Shown here one piece after another: positions 1 to 11,079 of a stretch of 64,000 nt of DNA (positions are counted from its first letter, which is position 1; each line of letters starts with the position of its first letter). A program made the translations under genes and the position numbers. This stretch comes from Emydura subglobosa (taxonomy: Eukaryota; Chordata; Testudines; Chelidae). Location: the NCBI GenBank assembly GCA_007922225.1, contig ML680098.1:5377679-5441678 (forward strand). The letters run 5' to 3'. The notes below the pieces were generated by a model. It saw only the letters and a program-made list of their open reading frames with translations. It was not told the origin of the DNA and did no database searches.

Positions 1-2004
1 TCCCTGGTTAATATGGACCTGGAACATCCCTGCACGTACTCACCTGGGGGTGTCTCCAGGGGTAGTTCTGCCAGCAGTGTCTTGGCTTGGCACTGCCCCT
101 AACACCTTTATAGAATCTCTTTCATTGTGGCTTGATGGAGTTTTAGGCTGGAGCAGGGGCCTGGCCACCAGCTCCGCAGCACCATCCACAGAAGCCTGCC
201 CAGATTTCTGCATTGAACTGTATTAACTCTCTATCTCAGCTACTCAGCAGCTGCAGGGAGATGCTGCCTGTACCAGTGCTGTGATGTCACAGAAAACCAC
301 ACGAGAATACAAAGATGGATGGGAGTCTCTTTCCTATGCATTACTAGGATCTATGAGGTTGGGCTGCCTCTCCCACACCCCATTAGGAACCACTGGCAGG
401 AAACTCTGCACATAGAACCTTAGGGAATTTTCTGTCTTCTCTTGTGGACTTCTCCATGGAAGAGGCTGGTCTGGTCCACAGATATCTTGGAGCTCACCCC
501 TTCTGATTGTTCATCAAAGTCTGACATTGGTGGGGTCTGCACTGTGCAACTACTCTGGCTCTGTGTCTAGTTTTGGTTTTGTTGGATGTATTTTGTTGCT
601 CAGGGTGTTTTTGTTTTTCAAAGCCGGACTTTCTTGTGTAATTCCGCATTGTGCGTGTGTTAATACCAGCATAGACCAACTAAGTGCATTTGTTGGGGTG
701 CTCTGAAAAATATATATATTGTCACTTTAATGTGGAAACTTCATTTATTTGGAATGTGTATACAATTACACTGTGGTTTGGAAAGCTTTGCTTTTGACAG
801 TTTATCTGAGTGACTCACATTTTTTCTCATTCAGCAAATATCCTGGGTGGTGCTGTTGGGTGTGGTTGTGGTTTTTTTTGGGTTTTTTTAAAAGAAACAG
901 GTGAAAAGGCATCTATTTTCATTTGCTGGGGATCAGGACAGTGTCAGGCTTGCTGCAAACCAGCTGGTTATTGCAGGAGCATCTCTTAGATGCAGGAAAA
1001 AAAGTTTAAGACAGAAATCTGGGGTTACTGACTCTTGACATTTATCAAGGCTTGCTTGAAGAACGACCTGACAGCAGCGTATGGCAAAACCTGCTTTCCT
1101 GTATGCCCCGTAATCAGTTTTCAGACTCCTGCATTAATTCACATTAAAACTGAAGTGAATTGATGAGCCAGTTACACATCTACGCTTTCAGATGGGTTAC
1201 ATTTCCCATCCACTGCAAGCCGTGGCAGCCATGTACAGCCTAGTACAGATTCATCAGCAATGATAACATGACTGTCCAGATGCCAACTGTTCCCCAGCCA
1301 ATTCCATTCCATGGAGCTGTCTGTCCCAGCCTGTAGCCATTCCTCCCCACATATTAAAAATAGGTATACATTTCATTATGTTAAAAAACAAACATCAAAA
1401 AAGCAATCACTGGTTGCTGCCTCTGGGAGTCTGTATCCTCCAAGGACTGTTCTCCCTTGCCCTAACCCCTTTGTTCCCCTACCCTCCTTGTCAGCTGTCC
1501 TACTGTTCCATCTAACGTTAGCTCACAAGACATAAGTCCCTTAAGACAGAGGTTTCCTCTTTCTATTATCACCTATAAAGCACCAGACACACCTATGGTT
1601 CTATATAAACAAATAATAATCCTCAGACCTTCCACTGATCCCAGCCCTTTTACCACCCCATCTCAGTTTCCTTGACCATTTTCTTTGATCCCATATTTTG
1701 TGGAGCTACCTCAGCTAAGAGGCACCACAAAAATGCATCGTTATGATAGTCAGGGTCCAGACACGCTAAGAGGAGAACAGAGGGACAGAACCCCAAAGAG
1801 TAAGCAATTGAATGATATGGGTTTTTTTGTGTATAAGACTATGTCGAATAAGGTCCTTGATGAAAGCTTGTAATGTTCGAAACTTGGTCATTATGAAATA
1901 TTATACTCAGGAACCGACAAATGATGGGCCACTAGGGTTAATGGGAAAACAGACATCCTGGCTAGAATTTCCACCCCCTAAACAATCATGAATCACCATG
2001 GTAG
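1..2004. other. No recognised gene or repeat
   Basis: I see no exon with good splice sites and no repeat I can name. Short open frames here have no recognisable protein content. The sequence is ordinary moderately AT-rich vertebrate non-coding DNA. Confidence 0.5.
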
Positions 2005-2011
2005 GAGAAAA

Positions 2012-2058
2012 GGGGGGGGGGGGGGAGAGGGGGAAAGAGGCAGCGGGGGAGGGGGGGT
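2012..2058 (+). repeat. Poly-G run and G/A-rich low-complexity tract
   Basis: Fourteen consecutive G at 2012-2025, followed by purine-rich sequence with further short G runs to about 2058. This is simple sequence. A G-quadruplex is sterically possible in such tracts, but nothing shows that it forms or has a role. Confidence 0.9.
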
Positions 2059-3498
2059 AGCTCAAACTTTTTATCCAGAAACTGAGGTGCAGAAAGCTTT
2101 CCATGAAACTCAGGATTCCCTCTGACCAGTGGCACACTGGGAAACTCTTCAAAGGCAATAGCATATTAGAAAAGAGCCTGAAGTTGTGTCTTTATATTTA
2201 TTTTCTGAGTAACTTGTCTGTGTTTGCTTTTCTTTACAATTTAATCTTTAAATCTGATATTTCCATTACATTAACCTTTTGGTTTTGGTTTTTAACCCCA
2301 AGCAGGCCTCGGGTGTGCAAACTGTGTGGAGTGTATGTGCCAAAGGGAACGGATAACTGGGGAGCTGGTTTCATGTCTTCAGGGGTGATGAACCAGAGGG
2401 AAAAAATCTGAGGGTCTGATATTAAGAACTTGGGATAGATGGCTTTGGGGAAACTTGGGACCAGAAATGCTGTTGGAGTCACCCTCCGCAGAGTAGCTAG
2501 GCTGGGGGGAACCAGGGTGAGACCTTTATGCTTGTGGGCTGGCTAATGGTGTCTGGGCTCTAAGTCACAGCAGCCTAGCATGAAGGGACCCAAGATTACA
2601 GGGCAGACAGTGGCAGAATCCCTTACTGGTCTGGGTGATCCCCAAAACATCCCAGTTAACAGAGCATCCTGAAGAAATGGAACATGGGTTTAGAGAGCAT
2701 GAGGCCACTCCCGCCACAGTACAGCAGCAGCAGAGGCAGCGCTGAGCTGTGGGGAGGATCTGTGGAAGGGGAAAGCAGGAGGGGGGGGAGGAAAAGAGGA
2801 AAAGACTAGGCGAGGATGAAGAGCCAGTTGCCTTTTGGAGAAGGGCCAAGCATCTGTCTATAAGGATGGAAGGACAGGAGGGCAGGAGGTAAAGGGCATT
2901 TTTAATGTTTAATTAGGGGTTGCGATACCGAGCCATCCTCCTCCCTGTTGCCATTTCAAGGTGGTAGCAATCAGTGGTTGTTACCATTCAGTGGCTGCGG
3001 GGTGGCCCGTGTGAAATAAGGCAAGGGGGCTCCAGTTCCTACCGAGCAAGCATCCATATCACTGAAACCAGCACTAGTGCTAGAGCTTAAACATTCACCT
3101 TTGTTGGCAGTTCCCAGAGGACAGGCCCAGGACCAGCGGTCTGTGGAGACTGAACTCCCCTCTAGCCCCGAAAGGTGGTCATGGAGGCGCTTTGGCCGGG
3201 TGACATGGGGAAGAACGCATTGCCACTGCCCCGGCTGTACCTGTTCTGGGAGGAAACATAGGACTTCAGTCTCCAGCACTGCCAGTTCTACATCATTCAT
3301 CAAAACAAATAGTAGTTTATGTTAGATAAACCAGTGGGGGATGGGGGAGATTAAATTTGTTTTCTGTACAAAATCAAACCTTACAATATATTCGGACTCA
3401 GCTCAGTTAAAGGGGAGTCTGGTTTGGGTCTTTCCCCAACCACTTGTCCATCCTCACTTCTCAACATGCATGAGATACGCCTTCAAATTAAAGTCTGA
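2059..3498. other. No recognised gene or repeat
   Basis: Several short open frames on both strands lack homology I recognise. A CxxC-containing 102-codon frame at 2103-2411 was considered and set aside. A purine-rich stretch lies at 2780-2815. Nothing else stands out. Confidence 0.45.
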
Positions 3499-3650
3499 GG
3501 CCCCAGTTCAATAGTCCCCATCAGCCCAGCATCTAAGCATTGACTTCAGTGGGAACTGGACCTTTGTTCCATGTTAGGTCCGTGTTTCAGTGCTTGGACA
3601 GATCATGCTGAATTTAAGCATGTGCTGAACTGCTTTGCTGAACTGGGGTC
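3499..3650. repeat. Foldback repeat (dispersed palindromic family)
   Basis: The left end CCCCAGTTCA and the right end TGAACTGGGG are exact inverted copies. The interior carries an AAGCAT motif and its complement ATGCTT-like pieces and the phrase GACTTCAGTGGGA, which recurs in other foldbacks of this window (7379-7503, 28430-28560). The design is that of a short non-autonomous foldback element with no coding capacity. The family name is not known to me with certainty. Confidence 0.6.
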
Positions 3651-3764
3651 TGGGAATGAAAGCTGAAAAGGGAGCCAAAAAATTAGTAAAACCAAGTGGA
3701 ACAATCACAAAATATGATGCCGCTACAGATCGTGGCTGGCAGATCAAAGCAGAGTTGAGTGTCC

Positions 3765-3825
3765 AGGTCCCAGGAATTAGGCACCTAATTCCCACTGGCT
3801 CCTTTGAAAATCCCACCCAACACTG
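3765..3825. repeat. Fragment of TTAGGCACCTAA-type foldback repeat
   Basis: Contains ATTAGGCACCTAATTCCCA followed by TTTGAAAATCCCA. The same phrases recur near 57020-57115 and, rearranged, at 4260-4446, so this is a piece of a dispersed palindromic family. Confidence 0.5.
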
Positions 3826-4259
3826 TTACAGCTTTTTAGCTACTGAGCATCCTACTTAGAATTGCCAAAAAATTTTCTTCTTTTTATGCCAAAGATTCAC
3901 GCTTTCAGCCCCCCACGCCTCTCAAGCATATTGGCACAAGTGCCTGGGACACAGCACTGCAAGAAAATCTGGAGTCTGAGTGGTTTAATTTGCACTTTTT
4001 GTTTTACAGGTACCACCACACAAAGCAAGACTAGCATTTTGCCCAGCTCCGCTACTTACCCAGCAGACAGGCATCTCTCATTTCATTTGTCAGCCCCTTG
4101 TACAGACATGGGGAACTGCAGTGACAAAGAAAATTCAAATGAACTCTTGGAAATGATGCCTCAAATTCACAGGATCAGCTACATTCCCCATTCTCTCTCC
4201 CAGCCCCTCACCCAACAGTTCTCTTCTCAGAATGGGAATGGGGAAAATGTAGTCACAGA

Positions 4260-4446
4260 CCCAGATTTTTAAAGGTGTTTTGGCGTTGTGCTCAATGATG
4301 CAACATCTAACTGATTTAGGAGCCTACATCTAAGTTTCAAAAGGGATTTACGACTTAGGAGTCTAATTCCTATTGATTGGCAATGGAATTTAGACTCCCA
4401 AATGACAGGAAGCTCAGCAACACCTAAACACCTATAAAAATCTGGG
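4260..4446. repeat. Foldback repeat with terminal inverted ends
   Basis: The left end CCCAGATTTTTAAAGGTGT pairs with the right end ACCTATAAAAATCTGGG. The interior carries TTAGGAGTCTAATTCC, which is related to the fragment at 3765-3825. About 190 bp, no coding capacity. Consistent with a non-autonomous DNA element or foldback family. Confidence 0.65.
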
Positions 4447-4640
4447 CCACCATGTTGAGACAGTGCAAGCAGGCTACCAGGTTGTCCTTTTACCTCTGCT
4501 GATTACAACTGCAATCCTGGAAGACCAACGTTGGAACAGCTGGAAGGAGTTATAGGTCAGGATTGTAGAACCTTAGCAAAGCTATATAAAGAAGCACCCA
4601 TCCACACTGTGTGCGCCTCTCTACAGATGGAAACTAGCTA

Positions 4641-4760
4641 GGGTGACCAGCTAGCAAGCAAGAGAAATTGGGATGGGGGTGGGGGTGTAATGGGTGACTA
4701 TATAAGAAAAAGCCCTGAATATCAGAACTGTCCCTATAAAATCAGGACACCTGGTCACCC
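4641..4760. mobile_element. Short TA-flanked MITE (Tc1/mariner-like)
   Basis: A 120-bp element with perfect 10-bp terminal inverted repeats (GGGTGACCAG at the left, CTGGTCACCC at the right). It is flanked on both sides by TA (4639-4640 and 4761-4762), the target duplication expected of the Tc1/mariner superfamily. The interior is a G-rich tract followed by an A-rich segment with no open frame. It needs a transposase from elsewhere to move. The superfamily call rests only on the TA flank and the ends. Confidence 0.7.
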
Positions 4761-4794
4761 TAAAACTGGCTAAAGTATGAATTTAAACTCATGG

Positions 4795-4850
4795 GTCAAA
4801 TTCATCCCTGGCGTAAACCCACCCAACCCCATGGATGAATCAGGCCCACT
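4795..4850. repeat. Small foldback (AAATTCATCCCTGG family)
   Basis: TGGGTCAAATTCATCCCTGG at the left pairs imperfectly with ATGGATGAATCAGGCCCA at the right. It belongs to the same broad class as 37262-37360 and 53185-53285. Confidence 0.55.
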
Positions 4851-5764
4851 GTATCTGAACTGATCCCTTATTCAAGGGCAGTATGGCCTCAGAGACGCAC
4901 ATAGTTGGCAGCTTGTCACAAATTAAAACAGAACAAGAACTGCAAGCCATGCATGACCTCTGGCTCAGAGACAAGCCTCAAACAAGACACAATATCCAGT
5001 TGTCTGGTGGAAAAGAAACTTCCCAGGATTGGTCTAACCAAGAGATAATTGCAATCTATCAACTGGCAGGTACTAGTTTTCCATACATATTATACCTACT
5101 GCAGATTGCCTGCTGAAAGCCGTGTGGGCAGACTTATGCCTGCTTGTTATTGGCAGGGTAAATATCTCTGCCTTGTGTCACTGTGGCACAAAGCAGCTGG
5201 ACCATTTTGAAATCATTTAAAAAGCACTATAAAATTAGGGCTCCGGTGTGCTTATTTTATGATTTGCACGAGCAGCCATTGCCTAGAGAGAAATTATCCT
5301 CTTTATTTCCAAGGCTAAAGGTTCTTTTAGCATTCATCAAAATCAAAGTGCACCCCTGATAACACAATGGGCTGTTTTTATCTACTGCAGCCTCTTTCCC
5401 TTCTGCATAATTTCACATTTGAGATCTCAGCACTTCCCATGTAACTCATTTCATTGTGTCTGAGATTGTTTTCACCAGCTGGACTTGTATAGTTACAAGA
5501 GAGATTTACTTATGCTCGGAAACATATTCTTTCCAAAATTCTTGCTTCTTGTATTCTTATAAAAACAACTCTGAGTAGGCTTGTTATCCCATCCTTCCTG
5601 GAAGCCTGTTAAACTCTTGGCCTCAGTGATCCGCAAAGCCACTTCATTATTGGCCTTCAAATCCTTCCATAAAACTCTCCTTTGCCACAAGGGCTACGGA
5701 AACACTTGACAATGATTAGGCTGTTAGTGTGCTCAGACCACTGCATCATGTGAACCAATATTGT
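4851..5764. other. No recognised gene or repeat
   Basis: Open frames at 4883-5116 (+) and 5493-5690 (-) have no recognisable content. No element boundary is seen. Confidence 0.4.
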
Positions 5765-5940
5765 CTCATTGCATCATTGTTCTCCCTTATGGGTCTCTCT
5801 CTGAATCATCTGTTGACTTATATTTAGATTATAAGCTGTTTGGAGCAGGAACTGACTTTTGTTCTGTATTTGTACAGCACCTCGTACAGTGGGGTCATGG
5901 TCCATGGTGGGGACTCCTATTCATTACATTAATACAAAAA
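5765..5940 (+). repeat. Interspersed repeat 3' tail (TTTGTACAGCACCT type)
   Basis: Contains the phrases GATTATAAGCTGTTTGGAGC and TTTGTACAGCACCTCGTACA followed by a TAATACAAAA end. A diverged relative lies at 49065-49240. I know this as a recurring amniote repeat tail ending in short A-rich repeats, probably retroposon-derived, but cannot name its subfamily. Confidence 0.55.
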
Positions 5941-6009
5941 TATCTTGTGGCAATCAGTTCCCACAGGCTAATTAAGCGGTGTGGGTGGGTGGGGATATTT
6001 TTCAAAAGT

Positions 6010-6215
6010 ATCAAGTCATTAGGTGCCAAATCTCCATAGGCTTCCATTTGTGCCTTTGACAAATCTTCCCCCATTAGGGAAAAACATTCCTTGGATCAAT
6101 TTTAAATTTGACATCTTTCATTTTAATTGAATGTCCCTTTGTTCCTGTTATGGAAATGAGTGAATAGAAGTTCCCAATCAATCTTCTCTATATTACTATA
6201 TTATATTTATACAGA
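6010..6215 (-). mobile_element. CR1/L3-type LINE relic
   Basis: The string AGAAGTTCCCAATCAATCTT followed by CTCTATATTACTATATTATA, with AATGTCCCTTTGTTCCTG upstream, matches the pattern I associate with the reverse complement of CR1/L3 reverse-transcriptase 3' coding sequence. It is strongly diverged and has no intact frame. Subfamily uncertain. Confidence 0.6.
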
Positions 6216-6415
6216 GTGATACCAAAGAAGTGCAAGAAAATGTGGAAGGTAGAAAATGAGTTGTTTGGTTGCTTAAAAACAAAAGGTGTTAACTATAGCA
6301 AGCAGGCACTGCCATAATTTAAAGTTCCATTAGGAAGCATAGTCTTTATGGGATTACCGTTTTACTGTGAACACGTAGCCCATACTTGAAACTCTCAGCT
6401 ACAAATGTGATGAGT

Positions 6416-6431
6416 GGGGGGGGGGGGGGGG
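6416..6431 (+). repeat. Poly-G run (16 G)
   Basis: Sixteen uninterrupted G followed by an A/G-rich stretch. Simple repeat. Confidence 0.95.
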
Positions 6432-6724
6432 AAGAGAGGGAATGGAGAGATCTTGCATGTCCATGTTGGAGCTAAAAAGCACCCTCCATTTCTCTTCTGG
6501 CACCCTTCAATATAGTCATTTTGCTTACGTATTTATAGGGCACCAATCACCATAAAATCTAGATATGAAATACAGATTTAAGATAAGAATTAACACCTTG
6601 ACTATAAGTCTATAGACTATAACTTTCAGCTCAGCCTCTTAAATCTTGGCACCTGTCTAGACGAACACAGAACACAGCTGGCTAGGAAGGGGAGATTTAC
6701 CCACCTTGTAGTGAGAATTAAGGG

Positions 6725-6850
6725 TCCGTGTGGACCCTGCTGTGATGCATTAAAAGTTCTTTGGTGTGCTTTAATCTACTCCTGTTTTAAAGCAGAAGCA
6801 GGGTCCACATGAACAGTTTATGTGCAGCAGGCTAGTTTGAGGTAGATTTA
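6725..6850. repeat. Fragment of GTCTACAC-type foldback MITE interior
   Basis: GGGTCCGTGTGGACCCTGCT at the left and AGCAGGGTCCACATGAACAG at the right form an inverted pair. Their content resembles the middle of the larger foldback at 54248-54425. The outer ends are missing or diverged. Confidence 0.5.
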
Positions 6851-7378
6851 CACCCCAGCTTGCTGTGAACTAAATTTTCATATAAACAAAAAAGAAAAAG
6901 GTCATCCAGTGGAGGCAAACTGTACACAGAGTCCAAATGGTGCCAATGGTGATCATCAGGAGTTACAGGCGTGCTCTGCTATATGGAGTTAGTAGATAAG
7001 GTGCCAGCAGAAAACAATCCAGAATATGTAACAGAGCATGGCTACACTGCAAGGGAAGATGTGACTGTTGCATGGGTAGGATTTTGTCTAGATAACATGG
7101 GTAACAACAATAACGTAGATGTGGTGGCACAGACTTTAGCAAGGGCTAGCTACTCTACAGGCTTGGCAACAGTATTTGATACTGCTGGTGCCAAAGAGAG
7201 ACCAAAGAACGCAACTTTAGCAGAACCAGCACTGAACTCCCTGCTTTTGGAACAGATTTGCCCTTCTGGATCAATGCACTGGTCCCTCTAGCCTGAGATT
7301 CTGCCTTTGGCACTGGTCACTTGCAAGGTTGTCAGAGAGGAAGGGAACAGAGAGAATCCACAGTGTACCCAACACAGT

Positions 7379-7503
7379 CTCTGATCCAGGAACGCACTTA
7401 AGTGTGTATTTAAATTTTAGCATATAAGCATTACCATTGAAGCCAGTGGGACTATTCACATAATTAAGTTAAGCACATGCTTAAGTACTTTGCTGGATCA
7501 GGT
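7379..7503. repeat. Foldback repeat (ACTTAAG/TGATCCAG family)
   Basis: Left CTGATCCAGGAACGCACTTA pairs with right TAAGTACTTTGCTGGATCAG. The centre contains CATTGAAGCCAGTGGGAC, a phrase shared with other foldbacks in the window. No coding capacity. Confidence 0.65.
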
Positions 7504-8022
7504 TTTAATTGTTCAGTGCTGCATAGGAGGGATGAGCAGGTTGATTCTAGACCCGAACAAGTAACCTAACACAATCCCTGAATGGGAGGCTGAGAGTGAG
7601 TAGGAAATCTGTAAAATGTGGACTACACTGTAGTACAGTAGCAAGGGCAATCACCGTACAAGAATAGTTCCGCCCTCCAGAAGACAAACTGGGCTTCTAC
7701 TGATGAACTCAATGGTACTGCTGCTTGATGAGTCATTAGCAATATATGCCATAAGCTTATAAAATGCTAGCAGATCCTGGGCGGAGCGGGGGGGGTAGAT
7801 TCATTCAACAGAAAGAAAGCACCTTGGCATGCAGAAACACCCTTTTCTTCTTGCTACCACTGTGAAATGAATCATGAAAAGACCCAGAGTAATTAATTTG
7901 CTGCAAGCCTGAAAAGCATACATTGATTGTTCAAGGCGTGAGTTATAGATTCAGGAATATACTGCCATGGCATATATTTTGGAACTACCTATTCATAAGA
8001 ACTGTACAGACCTCTAGTTACT

Positions 8023-8208
8023 AGAGATGGGACAGAGGTTGGAAGTTCCGATCCTGGTATGAAATTCCCCAGCATTCAGGCACTTTCAGATCCAGGGATT
8101 CGGTTCAGCTTGTTTTAGAGAGGCCAGACGAGAAGCTTGGAAGTAGAGCTGAACGCTGCCCGAGTTCAATTACATCTAGGGGTGGGATTTTGGTTCAGGC
8201 CCATCTCT
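8023..8208. mobile_element. Short MITE-like element with AGAGATGGG ends
   Basis: The left end AGAGATGGG and right end CCCATCTCT are perfect 9-bp inverted repeats. The interior has GGTTCAG phrases near both ends. About 186 bp, no open frame, no clear target duplication, so the superfamily is unassigned. Confidence 0.55.
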
Positions 8209-8327
8209 GGCTCTCTCTTTATCTATCCTTTACAGGCACAGAGTATTTAAAAATTCAATGTTGAAGACAGCTGTAGATTTTAATTCACATATATATACGT
8301 GAGTGTCATCTGCAAAACTGCAGCAAT

Positions 8328-8433
8328 TAAGAACATACGAACAGCCATACTGAGTCAGACCACTGGTCAATCTAGCCAAGTACCCTGTGGCCAATGCCTG
8401 GTGCTTTAGAGGGAATGAACAGAACAGGTAATC
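8328..8433 (+). repeat. Interspersed repeat (AAGAACATACGAACAGCCAT type)
   Basis: Begins AAGAACATACGAACAGCCAT, followed by ACTGAGTCAGACC, GGCCAATGCCTGGTGC and GGGAATGAACAGAACAGG. I recognise these ordered phrases as a common sauropsid dispersed repeat. Its class (LINE tail or SINE) is not certain to me. Confidence 0.6.
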
Positions 8434-9454
8434 CAGTATTCCCCTGACTTCCGTGAGACCTTTCACGTACTTGGAGCTGAGTTTGATACCTTGGCTGAAT
8501 ATAAGTACTATACTCCGGAATCTGTTGTCTGCTCTTTTTCCTTCTGTGGTCCTACAGCGACACCTAATGGTTGACATTGTAAATCTCTAGCATTTATTCT
8601 TACCACCTGCCTTACATAGACATGCAGGTTTCTGTAGTACAGCAACGTCTGATTCATTCAGAGGAGAAGTCCAAATTCTGTTTTACATAATGGTTCATGG
8701 ATTGGGCTGTACATTTAGGATTCCATACTCCCCTCCATCCACAATGGAATCCTCACAGGTGTCAAAGGGAGGTTTGCACCATGATTAAGGGTGAAATACA
8801 GCTCTTATGTAGTAACTAAGGCCCCACGTTTTCAATGATAACTAGTGATTTTGCATGCCCGTGACAGGCTTCCTTCCCTGAAACAGTCTCTCCCTCTCTT
8901 TTGAGGAAGATCCTTTAAGTTTCTCTCATCCATCTCCCCTGGGGCTGGCTGCAAACTAGAGTTACCTCAGACACAAAATCTTAACAGCAAAAGTCCTCTC
9001 TGCCACTTTTCTTCTGGGAGTGGTTTTCCATCCCTCTTCTGCAGCCTGGGAAGGGCACTCCAGGTCATTCCTTTCTCTCTGCAGGTAGAGGCCACTGGCA
9101 AACAGGCCCTCTCTGTTTTCTCCTCCTCACAGGGAGCTTTTTGTGCTGTTTCCAGGGTTTTGTCTTGATTGGTTGGGTGACTGATTGACTGGGAGAAAGA
9201 GGGGGGGTCCTCCCCCACCCTACACCACAAGGCTCTGTTGCCCCAGAACCTTTGAAAGTAGTATCTACTTCCTGAGACTCAGTCTTCTTCCAGAACCATC
9301 TTCTCTCTCCCCTTGTCTACCCCAACTGTGCCCAACATCATCATTCACTGGAGACTACTCAAACAGAGACACCTGGACCCCATCCCTCCGTAATTACTCT
9401 TTTCCCTTAAGGGTCAGTATACCCTATTATAATGCCCAACACAACATAGGTTAA

Positions 9455-9600
9455 CAGGGCCTGAATTTCAGAAAATGCTGAGCATTCACCATCTGAAAAT
9501 CAGGCACCTTTAAGGTTCCTGAAGTTGAGCACGTGGAAACTGAGGCATCCAAAATCACTAGTCACTTGAAAGTTTGGACCTAAACTTTTAGATTAGATTT
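9455..9600. repeat. Decayed foldback (CTGAAAATCAGGCACC type)
   Basis: GAATTTCAGAAAATGCTGAG and CATCTGAAAATCAGGCACCT form a loose inverted arrangement. A shorter relative, CAGCACCTCTGGAAATCAGG, lies at 45655-45680. Strongly diverged. Confidence 0.4.
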
Positions 9601-10575
9601 TATCATTATTATATGCCTCCTTGCTGCACCGGGAATCATTCAGTGGGAAAGCCTTGCACCTGTAGGACCATGGCTATTTCTGCCTTTTTTTCTCAGTCTC
9701 CCTTTCCCTTCCTTCCCTATATTTGTGTCTCTCCTTTCTTCTCCCCTTCCAACAACTTCTAGTCTCCTCCACCACCCACTGGCTTCACGCCCATCTGCCA
9801 AAATGATTGGAATGCTGGTCAAAAGACAGTAGGAGTGAGCAGAATCACAAAACATTTCAGAAATGCTTCTTCTTAACAAAATGTTCCAACTAGCTGTAGT
9901 GGGCAGTAGTGGAATAGTCCTTTCTGGTCATACACCTTGGATCCAAACTTTATAGGACCAAGAATCCACTCCTTGACAATGGTCTAGCTTGGTGGATCCA
10001 TGGAGCTTGTCTTAATCCACCCTGGTCTTGACAATTTTAATTAACCCTTTCATCCTTGGCCATCCATTCTCCAGCAAGGAGGCTTGTACACAACTTAAGT
10101 TTGAGATTTCCTTAACTTGTAAATAATGAGAATACAAACACGTGACTCAGAACATTTGAGGAAAGCATTTTCTTCCCTTAACTCCAAGCAGCTGACCTGA
10201 TTTTGCTCAAACCTTCCAAATCAAATTTCAATCCTGGGCTGTGACCTGGCATGGAAAATATCAGCCTCCAAAAGCAGTTTTTCTTCTAAGAATGTTAGGG
10301 ACAACGGAAGAAGTGAAAGGGAAGGAGGAAGAATGGAAACTGGAATTCAACCTCATCTATAGTTTCTGTTACCACGGAAGCTATTTATAGTACATTTATC
10401 TTCAGTACACATACAATACGGGGGCATTTTAGCTTCTCTCCATAGTTAAGGATATAGCCCTGAATCTGATTTTGACCATCCCCTAACTTCACCACAGTTA
10501 AAGCAACCTACCTGAAATGCCACAATTGCTCTCTTCTATCTCTCTAGTCCTTAAATTGCATCTGGGCATCTCATG
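9601..10575. other. No recognised gene or repeat
   Basis: Includes a pyrimidine-rich tract at 9660-9790. No exon or element could be supported. Confidence 0.4.
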
Positions 10576-10579
10576 AATT

Positions 10580-10770
10580 CAATACATTTATCTTCAAAAT
10601 ATCTATGTGAGGTAGGAAAGGATTAGTATCCCCATTGTACAGCTGGGGAACTGAGTCACAGAGAGACTAAGTGACATGGCCAAAATCACAGAGGACCTTT
10701 GGGTCAGAGCTGGGAAAGGAACCCAGATCTCATGACTCAGTTTAGGGCCTTAAGCGATCCTTACTCCATC
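10580..10770 (-). repeat. tRNA-derived SINE (MIR/turtle type), reverse orientation
   Basis: Contains CATTGTACAGCTGGGGAACT, GAGTCACAGAGAGACTAAGT and AAAGGAACCCAGATCTCATG. The order is that of the reverse complement of a MIR-like SINE: conserved core first, then the decayed tRNA-like head with a B-box relic (GAACCCAGATC). No functional RNA is expected. Confidence 0.7.
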
Positions 10771-10974
10771 ATATTCAGAAAAAAATTCTGAGGTAAATCA
10801 TACAAGATATTTGGGAGCTATATGAGCTTTTAATTCCATCCTAGACCACACAGGCATTATATGGGTGGTAAGAATCGTAGAATAGGAAATTAGTAGATTT
10901 GGTGCTTGACTTATCCTTCACCCTCTACTTTTGCCAAATAGCACCTGCTATAGTAGTCTATAAAACTATTGTCT

Positions 10975-11075
10975 GAGATTTTCAGAGCAGCCTAAATCCA
11001 ATTCCCATAAACAATTAAGTAAGATTAGGCATCCAAATCCCCTAGTCAGCTTTGGAACCTGTCCCGTAACCTTCT
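10975..11075. repeat. Fragment of GATTTTCA...CCTAA foldback family
   Basis: TGAGATTTTCAGAGCAGCCT followed by AATTCCCATAAACAATTAAG and GATTAGGCATCCAAATCCCC resembles the elements at 4260-4446 and 57005-57115. Degraded. Confidence 0.4.
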
Positions 11076-11079
11076 GCAG

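Noticed and set aside
2103..2411. 102-codon frame with a CKLCGVYVPKG stretch after a possible acceptor
   Set aside because: One CxxC pair is not a domain. The acceptor-like AG is not paired with a donor, and no known protein is recognised.
3862..4272. 136-codon frame preceded at 4008 by a strong pyrimidine-AG acceptor
   Set aside because: No recognisable protein content and no donor or polyadenylation context. The frame runs into a foldback repeat at its end.
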